64,000 nucleotides of DNA from Neoceratodus forsteri. Its lineage: Eukaryota; Chordata; Ceratodontiformes; Ceratodontidae. Below the pieces are notes generated by a model. It was not told where the DNA came from and made no database searches. It worked only from the letters and a program-made list of their open reading frames with translations. Location: the NCBI GenBank assembly GCA_016271365.2, contig CM057451.1, positions 365,635,501 through 365,699,500 on the forward strand. The letters run 5' to 3'. A program made the position numbers and the translations under genes. This document shows positions 20,440 through 32,151 of this stretch, piece by piece. The number at the start of each line of letters is the position of its first letter. Position 1 is the first letter of the stretch.

Positions 20440-20600
20440 TTTCTTCCAGGGAATCCCTCATTATGCTTGATAATTGGCAGCAAGCCCAGCCGGGGAAGCT
20501 GCCTCGGAGTGCAAGGTTACACTTCAGAACATCTTTTGAACTGCTGCCCTCTAGGTGGTGCTGCGTTCCGCTGCCTAACGTCAGATCTTTTCGTAGCTGA
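20440..20600 (-). repeat. 3' inverted terminal repeat of DIRS element A
   Basis: Complement of 25960-26100. Shared blocks include GGGAATCCCTCATTATGC, CTGCCCTCTAGGTGGTGCTG and TAACGTCA. The outer GAAGAAAAAATTGCTTACC extension to 20409 has its complement only in the internal region. Confidence 0.85.
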
Positions 20601-20832
20601 AACCAAGGAGCCCATCCACCCAGTAAACTTAAGCTGACCTATACTAGTAAACAAAAAAACTAAGATGTAAAATGAACATACACCAAGTATGACAGGCCAT
20701 CAAAGCTGGCCTAAAAGGAACATTTTGTAATTGTGAGTGAACAACAGCAATGCTCAAGCAATTAAATACAAAGAATGGCAAGAGATTATTGTGGAACCTT
20801 TTTCTGCTTCTGGAAGGGGAGGTCAGGTGGGA

Positions 20833-20936
20833 GATTCAAGCATAATAAGGGGTCCCCTGTAAGAAACAATATTACTATGGTAAGTAATTTTTTCTTCAAG
20901 CCCCGGGAATCCCTCATTATGCGTGACAATTTGCAG
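20833..20936 (-). repeat. Internal complementary region of DIRS element A
   Basis: The left half (20833-20897) is the complement of the element's left end, including AAGAAACAATATTACTATGG. The right half (20895-20936) is the complement of its right end, including GGGAATCCCTCATTATG. The two overlap at TTC, the complement of the GAA boundary trinucleotide. In DIRS elements this region is thought to template the joining of the two ends into a circle. Confidence 0.85.
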
Positions 20937-20937
20937 A

Positions 20938-22090
20938 CTACAAAGCACTACCTTGGGTTGCTGGGTACAAAACCCATTTGGGGAGAGGGTTCTGCAGAAC
21001 AGCGGTGCCAAAGCTGGCATCCCTTCTGGACTGAACATCCAGACAATAGTGCTTTGTAAAGGTGTGGATGGTTTTCCATGTAGCTGCTTTACAAATTTCC
21101 AGTAATGGAATGTTTCTAAGTGCTGCCACCAAGGCAGCAGTACCACGAGTGGAGTGAGCCTTGAGACCCTGAGGTGGCTGCTTGGCAGCTTCCATGTAAC
21201 AGAATTGAATGCATGTCACAATCCAGTGAGCAATAGTCCATTTTGACGCTGAAGTGCCTTTCCCCACTTTGCCATATGTGAGGAACAGCTGAGTAGCAGA
21301 GGACCTATGGTCCTTGGTACGCTCCAGGTAGTAATCGAGAGACCGTTTTACATCCAGACTGCATAACATTTGCTCGCCAGCACGGGACTGTTCTGTGAAG
21401 AATACCAGAAGGGGGATGGACTGGTTCGGGTGGAACTTGGACACCACTTTGGGAAGGAATTTTCTGTTAGTCCTAAAGACTACCTTATCCCAGTGGAAGA
21501 TGATGTAGTTTAGGTCCATGCAGAGGGCTTGTAGCTCACACACCCTTCTGGCTTAAGTAATAGCTACCAGGAAGACTGTCTTCCAAGGTCCATATTTCAA
21601 ATCTGTGGTGGCCATTGGCTCAAAAGGAGGTTCCATGAGCCTGGCTATGCAAATGTTGAGATCCCAGTGAGGGACAGGTCACTGTTTTCTGCTTATCCAC
21701 TGATGTATAGGCAGAGATAGCTGCTAAGTGAACCCTTAGGGTAGCAGGTCTCAGGCATAAGGTTTGCTGGTGGAGAAAGTAGTCCAAGAATGTAGACAGG
21801 TCACCCTGAAGGGAACTGATGTGCTGAGAGGCACACCATAGGGAAAACCTCTTCCATTTGGAAGCATACGTTTTCCAAGTAGCAGGTTTTCGTGGCCCTT
21901 TTAGGACCTGTAGAACTTGGTTAGAAAATTGGTAATAGGAATATTCTAGCTCCTCAAGAACCAGGCTTTGAAGTGCAGAGACTTGAGGTTCGGAAAGGTT
22001 ATTCTGCCCCGAGACGTTGCTAGCATGTTGTGTCTCAGGAGAAGATCTACGGGTTTCTTGACAGACAGGGTCAGCAGGTGAGAGTATCAA
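20938..22090 (-). pseudogene. Tyrosine recombinase of DIRS element A
   Basis: The N-terminal SAM-like DNA-binding domain (22090-21700) holds GPRKPATWKTYASKWKRFS and LRPATLRVHLAAISAY. The catalytic domain (21560-20990) holds a decayed first-arginine region (ARRVCELQAL), VVFRTNRKFLPKVV, then HSTRG with the HxxR box intact, and TFTKHYCLDV with the presumed nucleophilic Tyr. The domains are in different frames, with a small deletion near 21660 and a stop just before ARRV. Intact relatives catalyse integration of the circular DNA. Confidence 0.85.
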
Positions 22091-23838
22091 GGCTGTCTAG
22101 CCCAGTCTGGGGCTATTAAAATCATGGTTGAATACTGACTTCTCAATTTCAGAGGAACTAAAAACAGCAGAGGGAACGGAGGGAAGGTGTACAAAAACGT
22201 CCCCTTCCAATCCAGACACAGAGCCCCCATGGGAACTGCACCCACTGCCGATGGCCTGCAACAGTAGAGAAGGAGCTGAAAATTGTGTTTGGCTCTGAAC
22301 AGATCCATTTGTAGTGTACCCCATGATCTCCTGAAGACCGTGGCCAGCACCTGTTCAGTGATCATTCGTGATGAGCATGGCTGATCCTGCTGAGGGAGTC
22401 TGCCAGGACATTGTCCTTTCCTGGGAGGTGAACTGCTGACAGCTGTACCTCCAGTGAGTATGCCAGACTCCAAAGTTTCATAGCTTCCATACACAGTTAT
22501 GAGGACCTTGTGCCTCCCTGCTTGCTGATGTAGTACATGGTGGTGGTGTTGTCTGTTCTGATCTGTACATACTGGCCCTTGACTTGTGGTGTGAATGACT
22601 GAAGAGCTAGAAACACTGCACATAACTCCAGTAGAGTTATATGCTCCCTGAAATCCCAATGAGACCATACCCCATTTACTGTGAGGTCTCCTAGGTGGGC
22701 GCCCAACCCAACATGAAAGCATCTGTAGTCAGGATGGCTGTGGGAGCCCCTGCCTGAAAAGGTACCCCTTCTCTGAGGTTTTCTTCATATTTCCACCATT
22801 CCAAGGCTCGCAACAGGGTTTTTCTGACTGGCACCAGTTTGGACAAGGGCTGGTGCTCTTGGGACCAATGTGCTCGCAAGTGGTACTGAATGTCCTTTTT
22901 CTGAAATGTTGCTCCTGGTACCACTGCCATGGTGGATGCCACATGACCTATCAGCTGAAGGAAGAGTCTTCCTGTTCTGGGCCGACCTATGGCTAATGAA
23001 TTTGCCAAGTTTAGAAGGTTTCTTACCCTTTCCCAAGGTAGGAAAGTCTTTCCCTGTAGTGCATCCAGTTCTGCTCCTATGAACTCCAGTATTTGTACTG
23101 GGTCTGTCTGAGACTTTGGCATATTTATAAGGAATCCTACTCTCTCTAGAGTGTTCTGAGAGAGGAGGAATGAATCTTCGACCTGCTGGTGTGATCTTCC
23201 CATGACCAACCAGTTGTTCAAGTAGTGAAAATTCATCACTCCTTTTCTCCTTAGGTGCGCTGCTGCGAGACGGCCAAGCACTTTGTAAACACTCTTGTAG
23301 CAGATGACACGCCGAAGGGGAGGACTGTGAACTGCCCGAGAGACATCTGAACTGCAGGTATTTTCTGTGACTGAGCCTGATTGGGATGTGAAAATACACA
23401 TCCTTCAGGTCCAGGGATGCTAGCTAATCTCCTTGTTGAAGGGATGGGAGAACTGTGGACAGAGAGACCATCTTGAATCTGCTTTTGAAAGATGCTTGTT
23501 AAAGATTCTGAGATCTTGAATGGGTTGCCAGTCCCCATTTTTCTTTTGTGAAAGAAAGTACCTTAAATAAAGCCCCTTTTCCCACTGGGATGGGGTACTT
23601 TTTCTGCTGTGTTTACCTGCAAGAGTTTCTTGACCTCCAGCTCTAGCAGAATGTTTTCTGTTGGAGTGAGGGGTGAAAATGCCTGCGTGCAAATAATTTT
23701 GGAAACCTTTTTAACTGCAGAGTGAAGCCTTGGCTCACTACTTCCAGGACCCACTTGTCTGTGGTGATGTTTCTCCACACCTGAAAGAAATGAGCCAGCC
23801 TTTCCCCCTCCTGTCAATGGGTTGTGACCTTGATACAC
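22087..23838 (-). pseudogene. Reverse transcriptase/RNase H of DIRS element A
   Basis: The polymerase begins near 23700 with LYLRYFLSQKKNGDWQPI (usually SRYFLVPKK.GGWRPI). The active-site box reads YLNNWL (YLNN at 23213-23224) instead of YLDDWL. FIGAELD, GHVASTMAVVPG, LTTDAFMLGWAP and the out-of-frame RSEQTTPPPC (usually VRTDNTTTMW) trace the thumb and RNase H. The C-terminal connection with the FVHLPSVPSAVF segment is near 22190. Several frame changes occur (about 23400, 22690, 22500). Loss of both catalytic aspartates alone would abolish DNA synthesis. Confidence 0.85.
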
Positions 23839-25425
23839 AAGTCAGGGTTGCTATTTAGGCCGAATCCTAGAGGATGAAGCCTGATCAGTTCTTTGGGAAG
23901 CTCTTCTTCCTTTGCCCAGCGCATGGGCATGGGGTAGTAAGGCCTTTGGTAATTACCGCCACCCCGAACTCCCCTCCCTTGAGGTCTGTAAGGCACAGGA
24001 GCCTTTTCCTTCTCTGTACTACTTTTGTAAGTGGTTTTGTACTCTGGAACCTTTTTCATGCAAACTTCTCTTTTGTCACCAAACTGAATTATTCTCACAT
24101 GGGAAATACATAGCCTTTGTCTGAGCGTCATGGGACAAGTTAGTTGTCCCTACCCATGCAAATCTCCTCAGGGAAATGGCATGGGCCATGGACCTGGAAG
24201 TAGTCTGGTTATTGTACACAGACATGTGGTACTGGTATTTAGTGGCATCCAGAGTGGTTTTGGCAGTGTCTGCTATGTCCTGGGCCTGGTTTCCTGGTAT
24301 TTGTTCACACTGGGCCAGAACTGCATTCCAGAGTTCTTTCTGGTACTGGATGGTTTAGGCTGTGTATGCAGCCTGTCTAAGGATCAGGGAGGCCATAGTA
24401 CACATTTTTTCCTATACTGTCCAGCTTTCTGGAATCCTTGTCCAGAGGCTGGGGGCAGAGGGGAATCCTGGCCGTGTCGCATGCGACTGCCTGGACTATG
24501 ACCTCATGGTCCGGGTGTGTATAAATGTACTCAGCGTTATATTTGTCCAGCTGGTACTTCCTGTGTATTTTCCTATCCACACCTGGGATAGACATAGGAA
24601 ACTGAATCTGTCTGCATGTTGTCCTCTTTAGTGCCTTATGCACTGGTAAGCGCAACCTTTTTGTGGGGTTTATCCCCCATCACATCTGAACGATCTGCCT
24701 TCTCCTCCTCCTCTTCTTCCTCCCCGTCTCTGGAGAGGGGAGAGCCAGAGTATCCACTATCTGTCTCACAAAGGCATAGTGGGAAGAATAGTCTTCCTGC
24801 TCCCATGGAAGGGACACGAAATCCTGACAAGAGGAACCCTCTGAGTTTAAGGTTTCTGCTTCGTCCTCATGTTCCTCATAAGACAGGTCGTTACCTCTTG
24901 AGGGGGTTAGAGGCTGAGGGCAAACCTGCAAAACCATCATGGCTTAAAAAGCTTTGAAGAATTGTGAAGCCCTTGCTGTCTCATCTTACAAGGACACAGT
25001 AACCTGGTCCACTGGCATCTCCTTTTGCTGTAAAGCAGGAGGGGCAGGGACCTTTTTGCCATTGTTTTTAAATCTGTCCACTGGTGTCTCCTTTTGTCTT
25101 TCAGCAGGAGGGACAGTAACTTTTTTGAGCTGTGTTTTACACCATTCACTGGCATCAGCTTTTGCCTTTCAGGAGAAGGGCCAGTGCGTTTGTTCAACTT
25201 GTGCTTTAAATTGCTCACAAACATCTCCTTTTGCCTTTCAGCAGGAGGGGCAGTGACATATTTTAGCTTTTGTTTTGAAGGTAAAAATACAAGGATCTGG
25301 TCAGAGGCACGTTTCTGACTTTCAGGGGGGGCCCTAGAGAGTCTCGGGCTGGCATGAGAGGGACCCTCTCCCGCATCATTAGGTGGCACAAACAAAGAGA
25401 GAGAAGATATCATAGAGAAAAACAA
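23839..25425 (-). pseudogene. Gag-like gene of DIRS element A
   Basis: Starting near 25425, the N-terminal part holds a four-unit repeat rich in Lys/Arg (25275-25005). An acidic segment follows (SYEEHEDEAETLNSEG, about 24890). The conserved gag domain (24655-24200) has PGVDRKIHRKYQLD and PLDKDSRKLDSIGKNVYYG, matching element F (PLDKDSRK, KKQYMASSLG). The C-terminal Arg/Gly region RPQGRGVRGGGNYQRPYY is near 23990 and probably binds nucleic acid. Frames change near 24940, 24660 and 24360. I do not find the Cys/His cluster seen in B, C, E and F; it may have been lost. Confidence 0.7.
25005..25275 (-). repeat. Tandem repeat of about 66 bp inside gag of element A, four units
   Basis: Units start near 25009, 25077, 25143 and 25210. 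On the plus strand each carries CACTGG(C/T)(A/G)TC-type and CTCCTTTTG-type starts, and most then have CTTTCAGCAGGAGGG or a close variant. The period is close to a multiple of three, so in the minus-strand frame it encodes a 22-residue unit rich in Lys, Arg and Pro. Confidence 0.75.
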
Positions 25426-25959
25426 CTGTTTTCACACAATAATTGACTAAGCAACTGTTGCTCACTACTAATCTTACTAAAACAATGCCTGCTTAATGCA
25501 AATAAAATAGCAACATTTTTTCCCGATCTCATTTTTTTGTTTTTTAGAAATGAAAAAATACATGAGACAAAACAGCAAGAACCTTTCCCAAATGAGGTGC
25601 TGCTGCAAAGCTGTGGACCTCCAAGGCGGAAGCCCACTAAGGAGAATCATGCTATGGAGAAAGTTTAACTAAAGACCCCCAAAACAGCAAGATTTGGCAA
25701 AAATACAAAAGAAATATAGAAATATAGCAAACCAGCCTTCCTGGATAAGAGTTGCTGCTGCTGCTGTGTATCGCAGATCTCTGGAGCGGGAGATGGAGAG
25801 GATAGTATGCGCTACAATTGAAAGTTAAATAAATTACAAATAAAAACGCTATAGAGGGCAGTGTTTAAAAAACAAAATGATAGATGTGTCATTGCGAACG
25901 TCTAGTGAGTTGATTTAGAGAGCCCTTCAGGACAACATGCTTTTTCAGGTGGAGAATAA

Positions 25960-26108
25960 GATATGACGTTAGGTTGCAGATCACAGCACCACCTAGAGGG
26001 CAGCAGTTCAAACATTGTTCTAAATTCTAACCTCACGCTCCAGGGCAGCTTCACCGGCTGGGCTTGCTACCAATTGTCAAGCATAATGAGGGATTCCCAG
26101 GGCTTGAA
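25960..26108 (-). repeat. 5' inverted terminal repeat of DIRS element A
   Basis: Complement of 20440-20600, ending GGGCTTGAA at 26108. It contains CAGCACCACCTAGAGGGCAG. Confidence 0.85.
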
Positions 26109-26399
26109 ACAGTTCTTGCCTTTTTTTATTAAACTAACGTGTGCTCCGTATTCTGTAGCCATCAGCCATTTCCACAATACATCAAATTCAGAGTCCTAGG
26201 ATGGAACCTGCATGAAGCATTGGAATCAAAACACCTAAAATGGCATTTATAGAAGCAAGATAACTGTTGTGAACTAATTTTACTAATTTAAAAAGGCAAA
26301 TTTCGACAACTATTTATTAAGAAAAGACTGATCCTTTTTCTGTAAATCAGGAAAATGTGTGTTTCCAGCTAAGAAAGAAATCAAAAGTTTTCTCAAGGT

Positions 26400-27490
26400 C
26401 TCATGCATAAGGTCTTTGCATATAAGACTAGTTATATGCTCATGCCATCGGCTAAAATGGCCATTGCGAGGGGGATTCTGCTCCCCACCCTAACCTATGG
26501 GGCTCCCTTATTTGGGGCTGCTCATAAAACTGACCTACTCAGATGGGATATTACATATAACAACATATGTCGGTATGCCTCTTCTGCTCCTTGGCTTAAA
26601 CACCACTGTCAGCTTTATAATGATCTTGGTTGTCTGTCTCCGTTAGCTAGTAGGAAATACTACCTTAGCTCTCTTATTGATTCGATAATTTGAAATCAAA
26701 CCCCTAGGTGTCTTGCAGCTATGCTTGTTCCTCAGGACACACTCCATGGTCTACGATCAGCTGATAAATCCTTTCTGAATTTGCCGAGGTGCCGCACTAG
26801 GAAAGGAACTGTTGCATCTGAGCATGTGGCTCCACAGCTGTGGAATTCCCTTCCCCTTGACATTAGACTTTCTAGCTCCCACACATGCTTTAAGAGAAAA
26901 CTGCGCTCGAATCTGCTGATTGCTGATACCTGTTCCTGCTTTCACCCTACCTAATGACTGATGTCTCTGGCCATACAGTAGTATTTCCTCACCTCTACAT
27001 AACCCTCTTACTGCCTCAGCCTGTCCCGGCTCCCTTTCCCTGCCCATATGCAATCTTGCACTGCAGGCATCTCCCTTACACTTACATACACTCATATAAT
27101 CTAATTTCATGACTTGCTCCCCTCTTCCTCACTTACCGACCTTTTCCTTAATGACACCCCCTGCTCTCAATGGTTATTTCTTCCTTTTGTATTACCTGTT
27201 TTTGTTTTTGTGTACCTTGTTCTGTTCATATGAGATGTCACCTGATAATTTATTGTCCAAGGTCCTCTCTATTCATTGCATAGGTAGGCACCTATGACCT
27301 TATGAATGGTCTACTCTGTATGTCTCTGTTATATTGTACCCACTTTAACTCACTGTATGTAAAGCACTTATAATTTGTTATCCTGTTAAGTTTCTGCATG
27401 TCTGTACTTTCCCCGGGCCGTGCCTGAAAATAGTCATTTTATGGCTAGTGCACTTACCCTGTTAACAAAAGCTAAAAAAATAAAATAAAT
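26400..27490 (+). pseudogene. L2/CR1-group LINE, 3' end and tail
   Basis: Plus-strand translation gives ARGILLPTLTYGAPLFG and, after a stop near 26692, FLNLPRCRTRKGTV followed by APQLWNSLPLDIRLSSS and FKRKLRSNLL. This order (last reverse transcriptase block, then LP.RTR, then WNSLP..IR, then FK..L) is the usual C-terminus of L2-related LINEs. A non-coding tail with TGTAAAGCACTT-type sequence follows and ends in A-rich simple repeats (about 27468-27490). It is 5'-truncated, lacking endonuclease and catalytic core. Confidence 0.75.
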
Positions 27491-28080
27491 AACATTTAAT
27501 TTCAGAGTGAGATACAGCAGAATTTTCCATCACTCGGCTTGATAACTGGCTGGGCCAAGACAAGTGATTTATCATGGAACCTATTAGCTGGCCCTGTGAC
27601 TTGACCTCTGGAATGACTTCAGGAGGCTCACTCACTGGGCTGGTGTAGAGTGGGAGTATAACAGAGGTGAGGCAATTGCTCGTTCGTGGAAGGACAGTCA
27701 CACCAAGTTGTTCTTCAGCTTTACCTGCAAGTGTGTGAGTTGGGGGTGGGAAGTAAGTGACCTCTGCTTGCACCCTTGCAGCTGGGATCAGGAGTCCCAC
27801 AAAACCTTGAGCTGGGGAACAGGGGTTTGAGGCAGGGAAATGGGGTATGTGCATCTAGCATAAACAACTAACTTCTTTCTTTGTAAAACATTCTGGAAAT
27901 AAGACCCTGCCTCCCAGTGAGCAACATCTTGGTTAAAACCTACAATAAACAAACTGTCTTCCACTAAAATTAGTACTTGGAACTTTTCTAGCTGTAATGG
28001 CTTCCTGGGTGTTGCCATTTTCCCATTCTGTGCACTGAAAGCATGACTTGATAGCCTTTGAGTTTCCCGTCTGATCCAAA
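27491..28080 (-). other. Possible exon-bearing stretch, gene unknown
   Basis: Between two LINE fragments lies about 600 bp with two minus-strand frames of fairly protein-like composition. One (28018-27788) starts MATPRKPLQLEKFQVLIL. The other overlaps a candidate exon at 27725-27811: pyrimidine-rich CCCCTGTTCCCCAG acceptor, 87 nt open (QGFVGLLIPAARVQAEV...), then a GCAG/GTAAAG donor. I recognise neither frame, and the splice signals may be coincidence. Confidence 0.25.
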
Positions 28081-28084
28081 GCAG

Positions 28085-28960
28085 CTAAGATCAAAGCCTA
28101 TCAGTAATAAAATAATAATAAAACTTTATATTGCGCCTTTCTCAAAATCAAGGCGCCATACAATAATTACAGATAAAACAAATAAAACATCAATCTGAGC
28201 TCATAGCATCCCAATAATCAATCAGGATAGATCTTAGACCATAAATAGGTCTTTAAGGCCTTTTTAAATTCCTCCATGGACGCACACTGACGAAGCGGAC
28301 AGGGCAGAGAATTCCAGAGGGTAGGGGCAACATACATAAAAGCACGAGCTCCTGAAGATTTTAAAGAAACCCTCAGAATCTCTAGCAACCCCTCGTCCGC
28401 CAGCGGAGAGATAGCTTAGGGCAGTAGGGCACCAGAAGCTCTTTCAAGTAGTCCAGGCCCTGTCCGTGTAGGGCTTTGTAAGTCAAAAGACCAACTTTAA
28501 AGGTGATCCGCCACTGTATTGACAGCCAGTGCAGATTGCGCAGAACCGGAGAAATATGACAGGCACGGGAATTACCAGTAAATAACTGGGCCGCAGCGTT
28601 CTGCACCAGCTGCAACTGGCAGATATCAACCCCAGGAAGCTCTAGATAAAGGGAGTTGCAATAATCAAGATGTGAGGTCACAAAAGCGTGGATCAGTGTA
28701 GGCAGATCACTGGGTGGAACAAAGTGCTTAATCCTGGAGATGTTCCCAAGATAGTAAAAGAATAGTTTGACAACTGCCGACACCTGCAAACGCAGTGTCA
28801 GCTCATTGTCAAAAATCACCCCCAGGTTCCGCACCTGTTCAGAGGTAGGGAGCTGGACACCCCCCAGAAATAAACCAGATGGTAAACCAGCTTCTGTCCC
28901 CTCTACCCCGTGACCCGGGTCCACAACCATTACCTCAGTCAAAATGACATACTCTGCGGT
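28085..28960 (-). pseudogene. L2-type LINE, reverse transcriptase C-terminal part
   Basis: A single open minus-strand stretch from 28942 reads VRNLGVIFDNELTL, HAFVTSHLDYCNSLYLELP, LQLVQNAAAQLFTG and LHWLSIQWRITFKVGLLTYK. These are the hallmark last blocks of L2-type reverse transcriptase. The 3' tail (28100-28380) contains TTTATATTGCGCCTTTCTC on the plus strand and A/T simple repeats at 28110-28125. The catalytic FADD block is missing because of 5' truncation. Confidence 0.85.
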
Positions 28961-28964
28961 GTTC

Positions 28965-29344
28965 TAGAAGAATGCACAGAGGCAGAGAAGAGGTGTGCCC
29001 ATAAAGTCTTAACCCCTCCCAAAATGCTTTTTTTCCATTATCTAATAGTCTCAGTAACAGACACATCACGGAGCAGCTTATAATTTAAAGTGAACTACCA
29101 TATAGCACTAAAAATGGGGATCGCCTTAAAGAAGAATTGTGCTGAACCTGAGAGTCATTTTTTCCCAGAAGAAGCTGTTTAAATACTGGTTTCAGTTCTG
29201 TTACTGTTCCATCTATACAGACCTTCTAATAACCTCAGTGGGAATTTCTGATTTATACACTGGGTATTTTCTTCAAGGATATCTCTTTCATCAGGCCACA
29301 CCTATGGAACAATAAGCTGTCAGGAAACAAGACCACATGGAAAC
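28965..29344. other. No recognisable gene or repeat
   Basis: I see nothing I can name in this stretch between the L2 fragment and the old DIRS element G. Confidence 0.35.
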
Positions 29345-29479
29345 TTTTGCTAGCAGTCCACTAGAGGTCACCCACAATGATGTCTGATGTTGTCCTCAAC
29401 ATACAAACATGGGCAGCCCCGTCCATCCTCAGTTCTTTTCCCTCTGTTGATCAAGACTCATCGGACCCTGCTGGAAAGA

Positions 29480-31250
29480 CCACTGCTATTTGTTTACTTT
29501 CTTTAAGTATATTTGTCCTCTCTGCAACCCGTCTAAAATTGCTGAGAGAGACATTTGCAACTTTGCCAAGAACTGCCCTGCAGCGCTGTCTCCCACGCCG
29601 TCACAGCCCGCGTTCTGGGCTCTCCCCACTAACCTCTGTATCTCACAGTTCTTACCAGAGGTTTCCTACCACAATGCAACTGTCTACCCCTTCCGTTGTC
29701 AGACTTCAGGGCATAACTACTGAGAGCAGACTTGGCAGGGAGTGGGAGCCAGGAGCAGCAGTATAGGATTTTTCTTGAGACACCCTCCCTTTGGCTAGCA
29801 GGGCTGTCTCTTTCATACCAACAACACGCCCCCCCAAACCACCACCAAGACATCCAGGGGGACTATGGGGCAAATATCACCAAACAGCTATGGCTTTTTT
29901 ATTCCAGACAGTGACACCTTCATCTCTCCCATCGGCATCCCCCCTTCCCTGTCACTCCAACAGACTGGGCATGAGAGGTATTTTTCTGCACCAGTTAAGG
30001 CTGGTTCTTGACCATGGATGGTGGTGCCTATGCCTCCCCCATCAACACAGGAGTACTATTATCGCTGGTGGCACCTCTGCCTCCCCCATCGTCTCTTCCC
30101 CATCGCACTGCAATGGCTGGAACACTACTGCCAATAGTGGCGCTTCTGCCTCCCCTGTCAGCTCCTCCAAAAGTGCTAGTCGACAGTGTGGGTGTCAGCT
30201 TCTCAACTCCTGCCAGTTTCACTATCTTGTTGATGGGCCCTACCAAATCCTCCCACAGATGTAACATGGGTGCCTGGCGAGAGACAGGAATGCTGCCCAC
30301 CTGACAAATGTCCATCACAGACATTGATGGCAGCAATGTTTCTTACCTTCATCCACAGAGGTAGGATAAAGGGCAGGGTTAGGTGGAAAGATCCCACAAA
30401 GCTGTACACACTTTAGAGCTCCCTGAGAGGACCCTAACTCCCCCCCCCACTCTGTTGTACAGCGACAGTTCTTTACCATGTTGCAGCAGGAGGAAGCAGC
30501 ATTCATTCAACAGGCATTTTCCTTTACGCTTCTCTACATGCTGCTTGCTACCCAAGGGCTTATAGGTCTTGCACAAAAGAACCTTGCTCATTACCTCCCA
30601 TGGCCCTGAGGGGCTACCAGATATGTTGCCTAGACTACCACCAACTGTAACATTGGCCTTTATTTTATTGGAGATGAGGCTTACTAAATTCCAAGCCCCC
30701 CTTCTCAACTACCAAAAACCTTTGAGGAATGTAGCCTAGGAATATTTCAAACATCTAGTCCCAGACAGCAGTTTCTGTTGCATCTTTTGAGACTGATTCC
30801 TTACACAGGGTGATGCCAAAATATCCTCTTTAGCCTAAGAGGCATATCGCAGAGCCCAGCAGTTAGTACAATCCCCATTACACCCAGCCACGGGGCAGTC
30901 AGAGGATACCTTCTTCGGCCTGCTCTATTGCCAGATGCTAGGATAAGGGTAGAGCGGCAGTAGCCTTGCCTACCTTAGGAGCCCTCCACAGGTGCTTTCC
31001 CCCATGCCCCAAGAGATGGCACTGTGGAGCAACCACAGTATCACACTCCAACTAACTCTCTCTGTAACCCCAGTCACTAGTTTCGGTGGGGTTGCAGGGC
31101 ATACCTTCTCCGTGTTGACTACTGGAGAATAATGATATAAGGTCATGCTCTGGAACTTTTAGAACTGTTTCTAGAGCATCATCCAGGACCTTTTTACTAA
31201 TCTCCAGTCCAACATCCCAATGCTTCTGGAGGAGATTCATACCCTGCATT
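29480..31250 (+). pseudogene. Gag-like region of DIRS element G
   Basis: The plus-strand frame near 29495-29600 reads YICPLCNPSKIAERDICNFAK, a degenerate form of the CVYCLG.DH...C..C cluster of the other gag genes. Downstream the region is Ser/Pro-rich (for example 30030-30250, many APLPPPSS-type runs) as gag linkers are, but no frame stays open and the conserved domain is hard to trace. I assign it mainly by position between the leader and the reverse transcriptase. Confidence 0.5.
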
Positions 31251-31259
31251 AGCGGGCAG

Positions 31260-32151
31260 CTTTAGAACCTGTCCCTCGGGAACAATGGTTTATAAGATGC
31301 TAATTTTCTTCATATCCTTGTCCCAAAATGGACAAGAGCTCTCTGCTTCACCCTGAAACTCCAAAATTTGCACTGTGGCATCACATGCAATAAGACCAGC
31401 CTGGTCATGTTGCCAGGCCTGCTCCCACTGCCACATGTAGGGGACGGGATTTACACACACCGGCTACGCAGGATCCCCACCGTTGCATACACATCACAAC
31501 CCTCACAAGACACCTTGAGGTTTCAGCATCAAGGACCACATGCCCATTCCAGGATATCGCCTGGAAATGTTTCCTAAACATATAGGACACTTACCTGCAT
31601 AGTAAGTCTATCCCCCTCCCAGGAACTCCCTCAGGTTCTTCTTACAAGGAGGAACATTACCAGCGCAGGGTATTGCCCTTTGGTTTATCATCTGCACCAC
31701 AGGCTTTTATCAAATACTTAGCAGTCGTGGTGACTGCTCTCAAGAGCAAGGGTATATATATATATATATTTTTTTTTCCCTTATCTGGACGATTGACTGC
31801 TCAGTCCAAAGAGCCGCCTTACTAGACCCTAGCACATACCAGGCAGTTGTTAGATGCCCTGGGAATCATGGTCAATATGCAGACAGCCATCAGTCCTGAC
31901 ACTTGTCAGCACCTGCAGTACATACGGCCAATCCTGGATACGATACAAGGCTCAGCCGTCCCCCCCGCCTGAGGACCAAATGCCTGCTTGTACAGGCTCA
32001 GATGGTTTCCTACAACAGGTATGTCACAGCCAGATTATTTCTGAGACTATTGTGCCAGATGGCACCAGCCATTGTTATGGTACGACTACATATGAGGATT
32101 CCCCAGTGGACCTTAAGAGTCCATCAGGGTCAATGCACAGATGATCCATTG
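31260..32151 (+). pseudogene. Reverse transcriptase fragment of DIRS element G
   Basis: Several plus-strand frames together show LHILVPKMD (usually YFLVPKKDG), LPFGLSSAPQAFIKYLAVVV (about 31672-31730), then YLDD at 31782-31793 with the following Trp changed to a stop. GQMAPAIV...MRIPQW (usually GHMAS...MR.IQ) ends the fragment near 32090. A (TA)n/T-run expansion at about 31751-31778 sits just before the active site. Element F interrupts right after this. Confidence 0.7.
31751..31778. repeat. (TA)n followed by a T run
   Basis: A TATATATATATATAT tract runs straight into a T run of about ten, inside the reverse transcriptase pseudogene of element G, separating ALKSKG from PYLDD. Confidence 0.85.

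Larger units (their letters stand above)
20409..26108 (-). mobile_element. DIRS-like retrotransposon A, complete structure
   Basis: A 5.7-kb minus-strand element with GAA at both limits (20409-20411 and 26106-26108), inverted terminal repeats of about 150 bp (about 20450-20600 and 25960-26100) and an internal complementary region (20833-20936). In coding order it carries gag (25425-23839), reverse transcriptase/RNase H (23838-22087) and tyrosine recombinase (22090-20938). Stops, frameshifts and a changed reverse transcriptase active site show it is dead. Pre-insertion sequence would read ...GTGGCTGA-GAA-ACAGTTC.... Confidence 0.9.
29345..32151 (+). mobile_element. Old plus-strand DIRS-like element G, 5' part
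   Basis: A heavily decayed DIRS in the opposite orientation to the neighbouring full copies. The leader at 29360-29440 resembles that of element C (CATCCTCAGTTCTTTTCC against CATCTCAGTTCTTTCTCACC). Gag follows (about 29480-31250), then reverse transcriptase (31260-32151). The sequence is cut at 32151 by DIRS element F and resumes at about 38836 with RNase H. Its decay and its role as insertion target make it older than F and the CR1 at 38056. Confidence 0.65.
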
